64,000 nucleotides of DNA, taken from positions 55,655,899-55,719,898 of the forward strand of contig CP136067.1 in the NCBI GenBank assembly GCA_032622095.1, read 5' to 3'. Within the stretch, counting starts at the first letter, position 1. Every line of letters starts with the position of its first letter. A model generated the notes under the pieces. That model ran no database searches and was not told the origin of the DNA. It worked only from the letters and a program-made list of their open reading frames with translations. Origin of the DNA: Siphonodentalium dalli. Lineage: Eukaryota; Mollusca; Scaphopoda; Gadilida; Siphonodentaliidae. Position numbers and translations under genes: made by a program. Below are positions 11,222 through 22,149 of the stretch, in pieces.

Positions 11222-12434
11222 TAGGGCTTCACGATATGATCAAAAATATTATCGATACGATATCCAAATTATTATCGCGATATGGGTATATATCGATAAT
11301 CTAAAGTTTTGAATTCCAAACAAATGTAATTTTAAATTGTATGCTTTCACGAAAAGCCGCGAACGAGCGTTAGCAGTTTGCGTATTTTCGTTGTATACAT
11401 AACATTTCCATGTTACTTCCGGTTGTAATTGAAAGTAAGAACTAAACGATAAGTTTACGTAATATAGTAATGTTTATTGAATTAACACAGCATTTGAATG
11501 AAAGAACATACAGGTAAAACAATAATAACAAAAGTGGCTAACAAAATGAAGGTGACTTGCACAGACATATTTACATGTTTGACGCTAAGAACGAGAGCAT
11601 ATTAACTTTTTCCGGTTTCAAGCAGGATCGTTTTGCTGCTACAATCTGTCCTGATTTGCTAAACAACCATTCGCTTGGTACACTGGTCGCACATATACAC
11701 AAATATTTCACGGCACACTTCGCTAGCGTTGGATAGTTTCTGTGGTTGACGGACCACCAGTCTAATGGATTTCGTTCTTTAATGTCCATTTCGCGCTGAA
11801 TAGCTCTTAAGTTGCGTCGACGTATCCAGCTGGTCGAGAAAGCAGACACTATCCCGCGGCAAATACTAAGCAATCTACTAACACGTTTGTCGTCTTTCAT
11901 GGAGTTGTTAACAGCCAGATTCAAATTGTGCCCGAAGCAGGAAAGGTGTTGCCATCTGAGTATGTCATCAGCTTTGCTAATGTTTGACCCATGGTATGTT
12001 GTGATGCACGACAGTTGCTTTAGGGACACGCCAACATCGAACTTATAACTTCAATGGCTTCACGCCAGATTATCCACACACAATACAACCTGTGAAAACA
12101 CTGTTTTATATCACCACAACAGTGTTTAACCAACGAACTCAATTACTGAATGAGTAGCCTTCTTTTCACGTTATTTATTTGTAACGCCTTTAGCAATACA
12201 GCGGACTCTTTGTCTTGCCAGCCACCAATGCGGGTGACAGTCGCGGCTATTTGCACGTTATCACACTGTCGGTTAGAATGCGCCTACATGAAACTTTTTG
12301 TTTTATTTAATTCAAATTTATTAAACTTTGGAAATATATCGTTGATGACGATAATTTAGTTTTGGGTCGATACGATACGATAATTTAAAAATATATCGAC
12401 ATTCGATAATATATCGATATACCGTGAAGCCCTA
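11222..12434 (-). mobile_element. Internally deleted hAT transposon, 1213 bp
   Basis: Perfect TAGGGCTTCACG terminal inverted repeats are flanked by the 8-bp target duplication AGGTGGAT (11214-11221, 12435-12442). Both are diagnostic of hAT. ATCGATA-rich subterminal sequence occurs at both ends. A minus-strand remnant of the transposase is inside. It is nested in the GGGCCTGTTTC element. Confidence 0.92.
11571..12029 (-). pseudogene. hAT transposase fragment (ZBED-like, C-terminal dimerisation domain)
   Basis: The 152-residue frame begins with a piece of the RNase H-like catalytic region (WQHLSCFGHNLNLAV). It jumps directly to the C-terminal hATC dimerisation domain: NPLDWWSVNHRNYPTLAK, then an ICATSVPSEWLFSKSG motif and AAKRSCLKPEKVNML. 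Full-length transposases of this type are several times longer and begin with a BED zinc finger. Here the BED finger, most catalytic residues and the insertion domain are missing, so it could only be mobilised in trans. Codons remain open, so the deletion is probably fairly recent. Confidence 0.9.
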
Positions 12435-12505
12435 AGGTGGATCTTATGATGTAACTTTTCCGTTTCAAGAACGCGTTTCACAAAACAAGATTAAGTCCTA
12501 CTTAA

Positions 12506-12999
12506 AGGTACGATTGGCCTTGGCTGTGGGTATCCTGTGAAAATATTTCCACCCGTCAAAAACCGCCACAAACAGAAAGAACAACAAAATGTAGACATAC
12601 TTTGTCCGTATACAAATAAGAAATATCACATAAACAGTATGTTATTGTCATATATTTGACCATTGTTATGTAAACAAAAGCATAAAAAGTTACTTTTCTG
12701 GTGTTTGTTTATATTATGATGGTAAACATAAAGAGCGTTCTTTGTTGGTGAATTCCTGATATGGAACGAATAAAGAGCGTTTATGCCATTTGTGTGTGAT
12801 TAGCCAGCAGCATTGTGCTGTCTTCTGTAACACAATCAGGCTCTTGCTTAGGTAAAAGATAGTAAATCTTTATGATAACATGCTGTTTACGCGATGGTCA
12901 TGGTATATATGAACGAAACTGTATGCCTTTTAATGTTTTTCTGTTTACGGTGATTGGAACAAATATGAATATTTTCGACAACTAAGGCCTCATGTGCCT
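12506..12999. mobile_element. TTAA-flanked MITE, 494 bp (family 1, copy 2)
   Basis: It is flanked by TTAA at 12502-12505 and 13000-13003 and is the same length as the copy at 6622-7115, from which it differs only by scattered substitutions. It is inserted in the GGGCCTGTTTC element. It carries AAAGAGCGTT at 12730-12739 and 12772-12781. Confidence 0.87.
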
Positions 13000-13859
13000 T
13001 TAAGTAGTAATTTAAGTTCGCGCGCTTTTAGACTGGCTCTCGACAATTTATTACAGCTATGCACAGAAAATGTTGGTTCTGTGTATGTTATATGCCTAGG
13101 TACAGTGCCTGGTGATAGATACTAGGGCGTGTCTAAGAATAATTATGATATTTTAATGCAAGGGCGATAATCAGTATAATGACTGGTGCATACTTAACTG
13201 CACGAGCGCGCTTTTTAACTGTGTTTTCGCGTCAGACTCCATCCACACATAGCTGCATGCTTCCAATGCCTATTTTATACAAACGTAACGAGCTCAAATA
13301 TATTATTTCAGTTATTAAAGGGACTTATACATCGTAACTCAGAATGTGAACCTTCACCCATATAACATGCCACAACGGCGACGCGAGACATATGTTCGCT
13401 CCTTTCAATGCTGATATTAGGTTATAATGCATTATACGCCTTTGGAGCATCTATAATACCAGGAAACCGAATATGTCGCCACGGCGGCATACACATACAA
13501 TACACCACAATGGAAGCACTGAGCTAAACGCCCTTTATTGATTGCCAACATTCATGGAATACTAACACAACACGCTCTTTATTTATATTGCTATAATGTG
13601 AATAGGACTTCATATCGTGCTCCAAATAGACATATTTCCAATCTGAGACATACTTGTAGAAGCCATATATAAATGATGTTAATGCCATTTGCTCTGGTTC
13701 TGTTGACAAATGTGCTAAACGTCTGTTATAATTAACAAACTGCGTATGAACTTCGAAAGTACGTTACGTTGAACGACATTCTGCGTGTATGTTTTAATAA
13801 AAACCAAATCAACGACTTCTAATAAAGAGCGTTTATAATTAACAACACGTGAACAGACG

Positions 13860-13975
13860 GCCTGTTCACAGGCCCCTGTGGAAAATTACTAAAATACCAA
13901 TATAGACTATACCACTGGTATAGTCTATATTGGTATTTTAGTAATTCCCACAGGGGTCTGTGGGCCGGTTCACAG
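13860..13975. repeat. Near-perfect hairpin palindrome
   Basis: Arms of about 45 bases read inward as ACAGGCCCCTGTGG..., then AAATTACTAAAATACCAATA, meeting at a 3-base centre near 13915. It could extrude as a cruciform. It may be a small foldback MITE inside the larger transposon; no target duplication was identified. Confidence 0.75.
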
Positions 13976-14560
13976 TGATATTATATGTTCTTTCGCGGAT
14001 CCCGGTGTGCCCGCGCGGTCCGTATATATACTATATACATGCTATATATCTTTTTATTTCATAGTTAATAGATTATGATAATATACATAATAATAATAAA
14101 ATAACATATATTATGTATTATTATCTTGCCGATATATATACGGGGTACATATACAATACAATTTACAATCAAATTATAACATAATAATATAGAAAGGCAA
14201 GTAAATAATAATAATAATAATTGCTGACATTATAAGCATTTATAAAAAAACATGAGTATAAATCATTCACTATTATCCTCGATGTGAAAATGTTGGGACT
14301 AATTGTCTCAACATGATTATTGTCTACAGTGCGATTGGGTGATTTGAATCGCAAATGATGTTCAACTCTATGTAAATATATTCTTTTTGTTACAGCAATT
14401 AGAAATGTATATATAGTCCGGTCTTGGCGGTTTACAGTTAGTAGCGGACACCCCGCCAATATTGCAACCACTGGTAACGTCACTGCTATAGCTTACCAGT
14501 TGGTTATTAATTACTACCATTTCTGAAACACCCCTCCGTGCTAGCAAGGTGTTATTCAGT
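13976..14560. other. AT-rich interior of the transposon, no gene seen
   Basis: Long runs of TATATA and ATAATAATAA occur, with only shadow ORFs. Confidence 0.5.
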
Positions 14561-15000
14561 TAAATGTGTTTATAATAATATATACATGAACTAGATCGCA
14601 TCCACATTTCGTACCAACTGCGGATCACAACGTAGGTCTTAACTTTAAGATTATCTTATGACACCTCACACCAGTCTTAAAGTTAAGACCAAAGTTAAGA
14701 CCATCTTAGGTTAAGACTTTGTTCGTGAAACGCACTTATGACTGAAGTTTGAACTTATGACCATCTTAAGTCCCAACTATGTCATAAGTTGCCTTCAAGA
14801 AACAGGGCCCAGTTTATCAGGATAATGCAGAATGAATTGTAACCTACACAAATTCTCAAATAATATAATGAGTGATATTTCCTCTCATTTTGCGTGTGTG
14901 TTGGCATCGGTAAGTCCTGCGTATAGCAGGGGACTGAACTATGCATGGATCTTGGTAATAGGTTTGTATTGTTCAAGGACACTATATCTGTTCAACTTAA

Positions 15001-15592
15001 AGGGGTACTGTACCCAAGATGTTGTTGTTGGTTTCTATAATCCCCGAGTCGGAGAATAAGTTAACAACTTTTCCATTTTTTGAAAGTCTGTTGAGTACGA
15101 AGTATTGTTACGGATGGCAAATTTACCGGAATGCAAAAATACAAATTGTCGTTGTCGAGTAATTTTTGTAAAGTGTTCTACCAAATGAATCAAATAAACA
15201 TTATATTATATGCTTAGTAGTCCCATATACTCATTTAAGTTAGTGTACCGTCACTAGTCAATGAGTGGCTTGGGTTTTCTCCCCGTATAAGCATAATGTT
15301 TCAAACGATCGTGTGTGCAATTGTTTTCCTAATCCAGTATCCCTCAATTATAATTTGATTACGTTTTGTACACGGAAATTAGAATTTTAAGAGACGCCAT
15401 TTTATGGCTGGAGCCATAAAATCAATTTATATTAAATTATTAACTTTTAAATTATAAAATTTTAAGATAGCCTATTAACCTGAGCGTTTACAGAATACAT
15501 CTTCGACTCAAATTACTTATATTTCTATATAGTATCGATAATAGATCGTTGTTATCACCGGGAATTAATTGAAAATGGCGTACAGTACCCCT
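15001..15592. mobile_element. TTAA-flanked MITE, 592 bp (family 2)
   Basis: The terminal inverted repeat AGGGGTACTGTAC is flanked by TTAA (14997-15000 and 15593-15596). Block B has a single TTAA at the corresponding point (about 32758-32761). It is non-coding and unrelated in sequence to the AGGTACG family. Confidence 0.88.
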
Positions 15593-15720
15593 TTAAAATG
15601 TTATGACATTCACATCTGTTAAATCTTAAGTCGATAACATCCAAACATGTTAATGGGATCATAATAGACCGATCTAATTACTACTTGGTGTAGAACACGC
15701 GCATAAGGTGACCATCGCAG

Positions 15721-15763
15721 CCACACACACACACACACACAGCCACACACACAGACACACACT
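15721..15763. repeat. (CA)n microsatellite
   Basis: A CA-repeat tract with CAGCCA and CAGACA interruptions begins within ten bases of the point where A/B homology ends. Confidence 0.9.
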
Positions 15764-15783
15764 TTTCCTCAAATATATAGTAG

Positions 15784-16673
15784 ACTAGCCGATGAGCCCG
15801 ACGTTGTCCGGGCTATTAAAAAACTAAATTTCAAGTCGATAGCTCCACCCGTTTCCGAGATCTGGTCTGCGCATGCGCGAAGCTGGCGTCGCATGGGATC
15901 GGCGACCCGATAAAATTCATATCAGGGGCAAGATACATTCACATAGCAAATTTCAAGTCGATAGCTCCACCCGTTTCCGAGATCTCGTCTGCGAATGCGC
16001 GAAGTGGGCGCCGCACGGGCTCGCCAATACGACAACGTCGACCGCCTGGTCAAACTACACACACGTACCAAGTTTCGTCCCGATCGGTCGAGAATCGTAG
16101 ATTTGTATAAATGACCGACATACAGACAGACAGACAGACAAACAGAGGTCTTCAAAATATATATGAGACTAGCCGATGAGCCCGACGTTGTCCGGGCTAT
16201 TCAAAAACCAAATTTCAAGTCGATAGCTCCACCCGTTTCCGAGATCTCGTCTGTGCATGCGCGAAGCTGGCGTCGCACGAGCTCGGGGACCCGATAAAAT
16301 TCGTATCCGGGGCAAGATACATTCACATAACAAATTTCAAGTCGATAGCTCCACCCGTTTCCGAGATCTCGTCTGCGCATGCGCGAAGCTGGCGTCGCAC
16401 GGGCTCGGCGACCCGATAAAATTCGTATCCGGGGCAAGATACATTCACATAGCAAATTTCAAGTCGATAGCTCCACCCGTTTCCGAGATCTCGTCTGCGC
16501 ATGCGCGAAGCGGGCGCCGCACGGGCTCGCCAATAGGACAACGACGACCGCCTGGTCAAAACTACACACACGTACCAAGTTTCGTCCCGATCGGTCGAGA
16601 ATCGTAGATTTGTATTAATGACAGACAAACATACATACAGACAGACAAACAGAGGTCTTCAAAATATATATGA
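15784..16673 (+). repeat. ~122-bp tandem repeats inside ACTAGC...GACAGACA elements
   Basis: Two head-to-tail elements each begin ACTAGCCGATGAGCCCGACG and end in a CAGACAGACAGACA-type tail followed by AGGTCTTCAAAATATATATG. Each contains 2-3 units with a period of 121-122 bases, starting AAATTTCAAGTCGATAGCTC (starts near 15826, 15947, 16210, 16332, 16454). ORFs here (arginine-rich, both strands) are produced by the repeat. The same ACTAGC opening is seen at 16674, 37460 and 56311, so this is a dispersed family. Its mechanism is unknown. Confidence 0.85.
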
Positions 16674-17570
16674 GACTAGCAGGTTAGCCCGCCCCTGGCG
16701 GCGTTCGTCAGAAACATGACAATTTTTTATGTTTTTTTTGTATTTTTTTGTATTTTTCAATGAGTTAATATTAATTTTTTAATTTAATTTTGAGTTTTTA
16801 AATATTTTACCCGATTTGACCTTGAATTGATCATTTTCAAGGTCAAGGTCATGTCGGGGTCACAATATATAATTTGTGGGTACCCGTTTGAAGGTTAAGA
16901 CTGACCCGATGAAATTTTCCCCCGTTCCTGGGAACGACAGACATAAGAATGTTTCACACAACACGCAGTACCCGTCCCTAAAAGAGGTATGATTTAAGGT
17001 ACATCGGGCGGAAAAAACTGACCCGATTAATCAAGATAAATTGGAAGTCCCGTCAGATTCGGTGACGTATCACACCGCCTCGTATTTACTGAAGTTTCAG
17101 CAGCCATGTCGTTGTTGTTGGCCCTCGCGGCTTGGGAGCACCCGAAGATTCTCACATTGCAACACTGTCGTTGTTGTTGGCATTAACGGCTTGGGGGTGA
17201 CCCGATAAGGCAGTGGAAGTTTGTTTTTTTTTTAACCCGGGGCTATTGCGGACCACTCTTATCGGCTGGAGCACCCCGAAAGAGGTGACACACCCTTACG
17301 AGATGGTCAAATTGCCTGTCGGGGTCAGTCCCCGCTTGAAGTGGAAGTCCGTCAGTCAGTCAGGACCACTCGTCCTCTTCAGGCTGCGAACCCATACCGT
17401 GGAAGTCCCGTCCGACGGGGTGACCATCGTCGGGGACGTATCTCACAGCACGGGCTTGATCAAAGCATAGCGTGCTCAGATAAGAACAGATGCTACAGTG
17501 GAAGTCCCGTCAGATTGGGGGGGGGACGTATCGCACTGCCTCTTATTTACTGAATTTTGAGCAGCGAGTT
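16674..17570. repeat. Second ACTAGC-type repeat with GGTCAAGGTCA and GTCCCGTCAGATT units
   Basis: After ACTAGCAGGTTAGCCCGCCC comes a GATTTGACCTTGAATTGA unit also found at 37510-37830. A GGAAGTCCCGTCAGATT... unit occurs at about 17043-17102 and again at 17501-17565, and GTCGTTGTTGTTGGC occurs twice. No credible gene was found. Confidence 0.6.
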
Positions 17571-18573
17571 AAGCTGCGTGAGTTAGCACGAATTGAGGGG
17601 TGTAAGTTTAGAGCTTGTTTATATGAATGTATCGAAAATAGACTAAGATTTTGAGCCGTAACAAGAAATGTATATATGAGAAAATGTAAATTCTATATTT
17701 TGGAAGGTATTAGCAAGTTTTGGCTCAACGGGTTTAGCAGTTTGAAGTGAATATGGATATAAAAATATACATATACAGATATAAAAAAAATGTAGAGTTA
17801 CGCCTCTTGGATCGCGAGCGAATATCAACCCGATTAACCCCCGCCGTGTTTGCGGTGATATTGATTATTGGGAGTGGAGAATGAGTGCTCAGATCTTGTC
17901 CAAAATGCGACGTCGACGATCCCCGTGGATTTTTACCCTTATATACGAAATTTGAGCTCGATCCGCGCAGCTGTTTTCGATTCTATGAAGTACTCACACA
18001 CATATATACACACACATATATATACGGAAGTCCCAAAATATATATCTAGATATGGACGTCATATACGAAACATTGGAACGGAGTCTCCTCATATATGCTA
18101 TGCGACAGTGTTCGACAGGAGTTGATACTTCGGTTTCACTTCAGTTACAACACCAGCAACCGTTTCTAAAATTCTTTGATTTATTATAGGGTGATGCTAA
18201 TTACTGCATGGGCTATATATAAGTATTTGGGTTCTGGATGGAGCCCTTGGTTTTTCATGATTTCACATCAGCTCTGCTTGACCAACATGGGGTGAATCAG
18301 AATCCGCGTTCTCTGGTGTTTGGGGACTGCAGATTACCACGACTTATCAACACTTGACAATTCGAACAACAGGAACTGGTCCATGATTACCCTGGTCAAG
18401 TGGCGCTGCAATTATGTGGGTCATGCAGATTTAGCTATGCTGTTTTGCGGGGCAACGCTGTGTTAAAATTGTTAAAGTGATGTCTACGGTGTTCAGAATG
18501 GAATGGTAAACAATCCAGCCAGTTCTCTCAAAACCAGCACATTACCTGCATATAATAGAATGTGATTTAGGTA
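17571..18573. other. Intergenic, no gene seen
   Basis: Only short shadow ORFs and TATATACACACA-type simple sequence near 17990-18040 were seen. Confidence 0.5.
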
Positions 18574-18692
18574 GATAATCTGCTTAGAATTGACCCCCTC
18601 CCCCCCCCCCCAATTTAAGTGGAGAATGTGCTGAAAGTGTGAATATTTTAGTGACATTATTGACTCATAATGAGGCCAATCTAAGCAGATTA
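18574..18692. repeat. Small foldback (TAATCTGCTTAGAATTG family), copy 1
   Basis: The ends ATAATCTGCTTAGAATTG and its inverse bracket a spacer with a C12-14 tract. A second member, with longer arms, is at 35543-35646. Confidence 0.7.
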
Positions 18693-18737
18693 TGTGCGGA
18701 CAATGACACAAATATGCCAACTCACGACTTATCGGGT

Positions 18738-19770
18738 GGAATGCTGGTTCGGCACCTGGACGTTTCAGCACACGATTGTTCGGCACTTCGGACGTTTCGG
18801 CACCTGGTCATTTTCGGACCAACGAAACTACCGGTGATGAATAGAAATGCATTCTTTATCTCAATAAAATGTTTTAATGGAACACATGATACCGATGTTG
18901 GTGAACATAACTATCACTAATCATACACACTATGATACGATAAGCTGTGGTCCTGAAGTGCTTATCAAGCGATAAAACATTGTACATATTCACTTTGCGC
19001 ATGCACAATAAAGAGCGTTCCTTGTTCAGTCCAAAATTCCTGATAATTGATGCAATAAAGAGCGTTTGCCTTACTTCCGTTTGAACTGTTGAAATAACTG
19101 ATAACGTATTACTTATCTAAGCTTCCTCGTGGAAAAGACGGTCCGCGTATTAGTATAACAAGTTATTTATTATTATATGAATGTATCCAAGTTTTTTGGA
19201 AATTACAAGATTTATCTGTATATTCTTCAAGACATGCACATATTGATCGAATTCGAAAACGTATACCAAATTTAATAAAACCCAGAGACGGTGGCTTAAT
19301 TCCAGGAGGCTTTCTTCATTATATTATTAGTGAAGATAACACTACCTGATTACAAAACGAATTCGACAGTGACTGCTGGCATAACAAATTAGCACGTAGT
19401 CGGATTATAGTCTTATAAATCATTATTACAATAACAAATGTATCAACTTATATGGTTCTAATAACAGTCGTACTTGTATCGAACTACGATATATGTGAAG
19501 AATAATATACAGCAGAAAGAATATTTCCGTAGCATGTAGCCGGATCATATGTCAGTTTATGTAGGGTATAATTTAACAACATAAGACAGGACTACATCTA
19601 AAATATGTTCGACTTCATACTAATCATGTGCAAATAATAAATAAACCATGTGCCGAAACGTCTTCGATGAAGTGCCAAGTACTTGCGCCGAAACAACCAA
19701 TTGCCGAAAACCCAGGTGCCGAAAACCAGTTGCCGAATCGTCCAGGTGCCGCAATGTCCTGCATCCATCA
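18738..19770. repeat. Inverted clusters of TTCGGCACCTGG units
   Basis: Four to five TTCGGCACCTGG/TTTCGGCAC units at 18740-18830 face the complementary cluster CCAGGTGCCGAA at 19647-19765. This is the layout of a foldback element with about 1 kb between ends. A similar TTTCGGCACATGG occurs at about 48743. The spacer holds two AAAGAGCGTT motifs (19010-19019, 19057-19066). Confidence 0.5.
19098..19349 (+). CDS. Short coding-like fragment, unknown product
   Basis: An open stretch of 83 codons without an ATG ends at a TGA at 19347. Its central part reads SSRHAHIDRIRKRIPNLIK and then a PRDGGLIPGGFLHYI segment, which has the composition of real protein rather than of a shadow frame. I do not recognise the family. 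It lies inside the TTCGGCACC foldback and may be captured or fossil transposon coding sequence. There are no introns, promoter or neighbouring frames to support an active gene. Confidence 0.15.
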   Translation: MITYYLSKLPRGKDGPRISITSYLLLYECIQVFWKLQDLSVYSSRHAHIDRIRKRIPNLIKPRDGGLIPGGFLHYIISEDNTT

Positions 19771-20481
19771 GGTGTACGCTTTTTAACATGTGTTTTCACT
19801 GTGGCCCGCACCATAAAACTGTATGACGGACAAGAGTCCATCATCTGCTTATTTCAGAATCAGATAATCACATTATGCACATATTTCCCATTGTGTGTCG
19901 ATTGTGTGCGTATTTCCGCGAGGATATGTTGAACAGTCATGCCAAAATTGGTTATTTTCGTAAATTGTATATCTAAATAGGCAGAAAACAGCGTCGATGT
20001 TATAAACGAATCCATTCAGTGACTATTGTCGGTGGAATAATTTGCAGCATGTTTAAAACCCAATCTTCTGAAATGGTACAGTCGATGTGGTTGCAATTTT
20101 CGACAATCTTACTTGATTACTACATTCTTCCAGCGGAGATTGTATTTGGACACTAACTTAGCCAATTTATGTTGAAACTGACATGCTAAAAATATGTTCA
20201 GATATATACGTACCTTAATGCTACCATCAGTTCATGGCAGCGACCTTGGAAATATAGACAAAATGCGGTACCTTGTCTTAACAGTATAATTTTGTACCAC
20301 CAAGATCATAGGTAGACCAGTAGGACCCAACAATGTCATAGCAATATAGCACGACCACTTGACTAATGGTGATGTCCGAGCTTATTTGGGTTTTAACCGG
20401 GATGTTAGAATGTAAACCCGTGTATTAAACGTTGTCGCCGTGATACTGGTCTCTTCCTGCCATTTCTCATTCAAAACTGAA

Positions 20482-21370
20482 ATGAGAGCGGAAATTGTTC
20501 AACTTAATGAGTCTTAATCGGAAATGTATTCTATCATTAAGGAGGATTTACCCACCTTGAAAGGACAGCTAACAAACATAAATAACAAAATGATCTTGTT
20601 GGAAAAAAATGTGAAAGAACTAAAGGATCAAGTTAACAAAAATAAATTAGCAGTGGAACGCATTGAACAAACAAAGAATGATAACTCTAAACAAAGAGGC
20701 TCAGATTTGAGAAATGTAATAGATGACATAAAGGACGGAAGGATAAATTAAAGGTCGGCATGGATAAACGTCAACATAAATGTGATGAAACAATAACAGA
20801 TATACATGAGAAAATAAAATCAAGCAAAGGATGAATTGGTACCGCGAATGGTCTCCTCAGTGACATTCTTGGTCAGAAAAACAAATTCGAGAAGATGTTG
20901 AACAATAATAAACTTTCCGAAGAGTGTGTATCCTTCATCAAATCAACAATAGGTGGGTTCTTCCAGGAGTTGCGCGACAAAATGAACAACTTTCAGCACT
21001 GCCCAGACGATCAGATACGCCCTGACTATAGGCGACCGCGAGAGTGCAAATCTCCCCCGACACACCGCATCAAGACGATTACTCATACATAATCGTCGAC
21101 GACGCTGATTCGACACAAACCGATCGTCCTCCTGCAAACGATAGAAATCACCGTCAACACGATAAGGCCTTAGGGTGATCGTAGTCAATTCGAATATCGC
21201 CGCCGTTTCAGACGTCTTCCATTCGGAAAGTCTCCATATAGCTGCAATTATCAGATTACTACTGTGCGCTTGAAAGTGGATAATCTGATACCGGATGTAA
21301 CTCAAGACCATGTGGATTACCACCTTCATAGGAATCAGGGAGCTAAATGTGTTCCAGAGTCGGGGAGCGA
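20482..21370 (+). pseudogene. LINE ORF1-like coiled-coil protein, decayed
   Basis: Starting at the ATG at 20482, the frame hits a TAA at 20515 and resumes at 20524-20751 with a heptad-like coiled coil (NINNKMILLEKNVKELKDQ). It then shifts frame through 20895-21092 (CVSFIKSTIGGFFQELRDK), followed by a DDADSTQTDRPP-type Asp-rich piece and SCNYQITTVRLKVDN near 21240-21280. ORF1 proteins of non-LTR elements have a coiled coil for trimerisation and a C-terminal nucleic-acid binding part, and the matching EN-RT lies just downstream on the same strand. It is non-functional. Confidence 0.6.
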
Positions 21371-22149
21371 GTACACCGTGGAATGCTAAAGATGAAGGTA
21401 TAACTGAAGAATGACCTTCACCTGATACACGTGACACGGGGGTAGCAGGAAGACAGCCCGATAGGGCTAGGCTACCCCCGACAATATACTGCTTTACCTT
21501 ATTATGTATTTCTGCCATTGTATAATTCATGTATATTGTAAATAAATTATCCTATGCTATCCTATCCTTATTAAAGGATGACATCGTGTTTATTTGATTT
21601 GTACATCATATCTAAATAATTTAAACTGGTGAATTAATGGGGGAATGGATTTTTGCGAGTGGGAAATTGATTTAACTAGCTGCTGTAGTTGTGGGTTTTT
21701 CCAGACCAAATTTGGCTGTGGGATAGCCCTGTCATACACTTGGGGATTTATTTTTTTAAAAGTAAACACATGACCTATGATTTTTCGTGCATTTTCGTGA
21801 TCAACTGGTGTCAATCTAGCTGGGTAAACACCACTGCAATAGCCTGTAGGCTTCAATTCAGATAATTCGGTCGAAACATTAACACTGTCGCCTATGCGAA
21901 ACCATTTAGTTCAGTGATTCCTATAATACCAGCGACATATCCTTCTCAGTCGTGACGATGTATGTGGACGGTCGTAACAAACCAGCATACGCCAGCATAC
22001 GCCATTCTCTCATCGGATGTGGACCGTGACTTGGGTTATAATTTCTGGCCTAAAGGAGTCCGCTGCAGGGAAATGTACTCCCAATACGACAGATCCTAAC
22101 TCTATTCTATTGCTTGGCTCAAACTCAGTAATATCAACCCATCATATTT
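21371..22149. other. LINE spacer with tandem TATCCTATGC tail and an unknown minus frame
   Basis: A 3'-end-like AAATAAATTATCCTATGCTATCCTATCC run near 21540-21568 suggests the tail of another retroelement. An 88-codon minus frame at 21590-21856, with HENARKIIGHVFTFKKINP, looks protein-like but was not recognised. Confidence 0.4.

Larger units (their letters stand above)
11153..14809. mobile_element. 3.66-kb DNA transposon with GGGCCTGTTTC ends, hosting nested insertions
   Basis: The ends read GGGCCTGTTTCATGAAG and, from the other side, GGCCCTGTTTCTTGAAG, flanked by CAG at 11150-11152 and 14810-14812. Block B has the single, uninterrupted site. The 3-bp duplication and GGGCC-TGTTTC ends fit PIF/Harbinger or ISL2EU-like elements. 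Subterminal CTTAAGATGG and GTTAAGACC units repeat near both ends. A hAT element (11222-12434) and a TTAA MITE (12506-12999) are inserted into it. No transposase of its own was recognised, so it is non-autonomous or decayed. Confidence 0.7.
1..15712. repeat. Segmental duplication block A (left edge outside window)
   Basis: This block matches 23174-32883 nearly base for base wherever both copies have sequence. It contains LINE RT remains, a direct-repeat-bounded insertion, receptor gene A, a foldback element and an antisense LINE tail. It is about 6 kb longer than block B because of insertions at 5351-6283, 6622-7115, 8589-8960, 11153-14809 and 15001-15592, all absent from B. Homology stops at 15712, where A enters a CA repeat. 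Position 1 corresponds to 23174, so the left boundary is not visible. Either a tandem duplication or two alleles assembled in series would look like this. Confidence 0.93.

Noticed and set aside
15873-16628. Arginine-rich ORFs on both strands
   Set aside because: They are products of the 122-bp tandem repeats.
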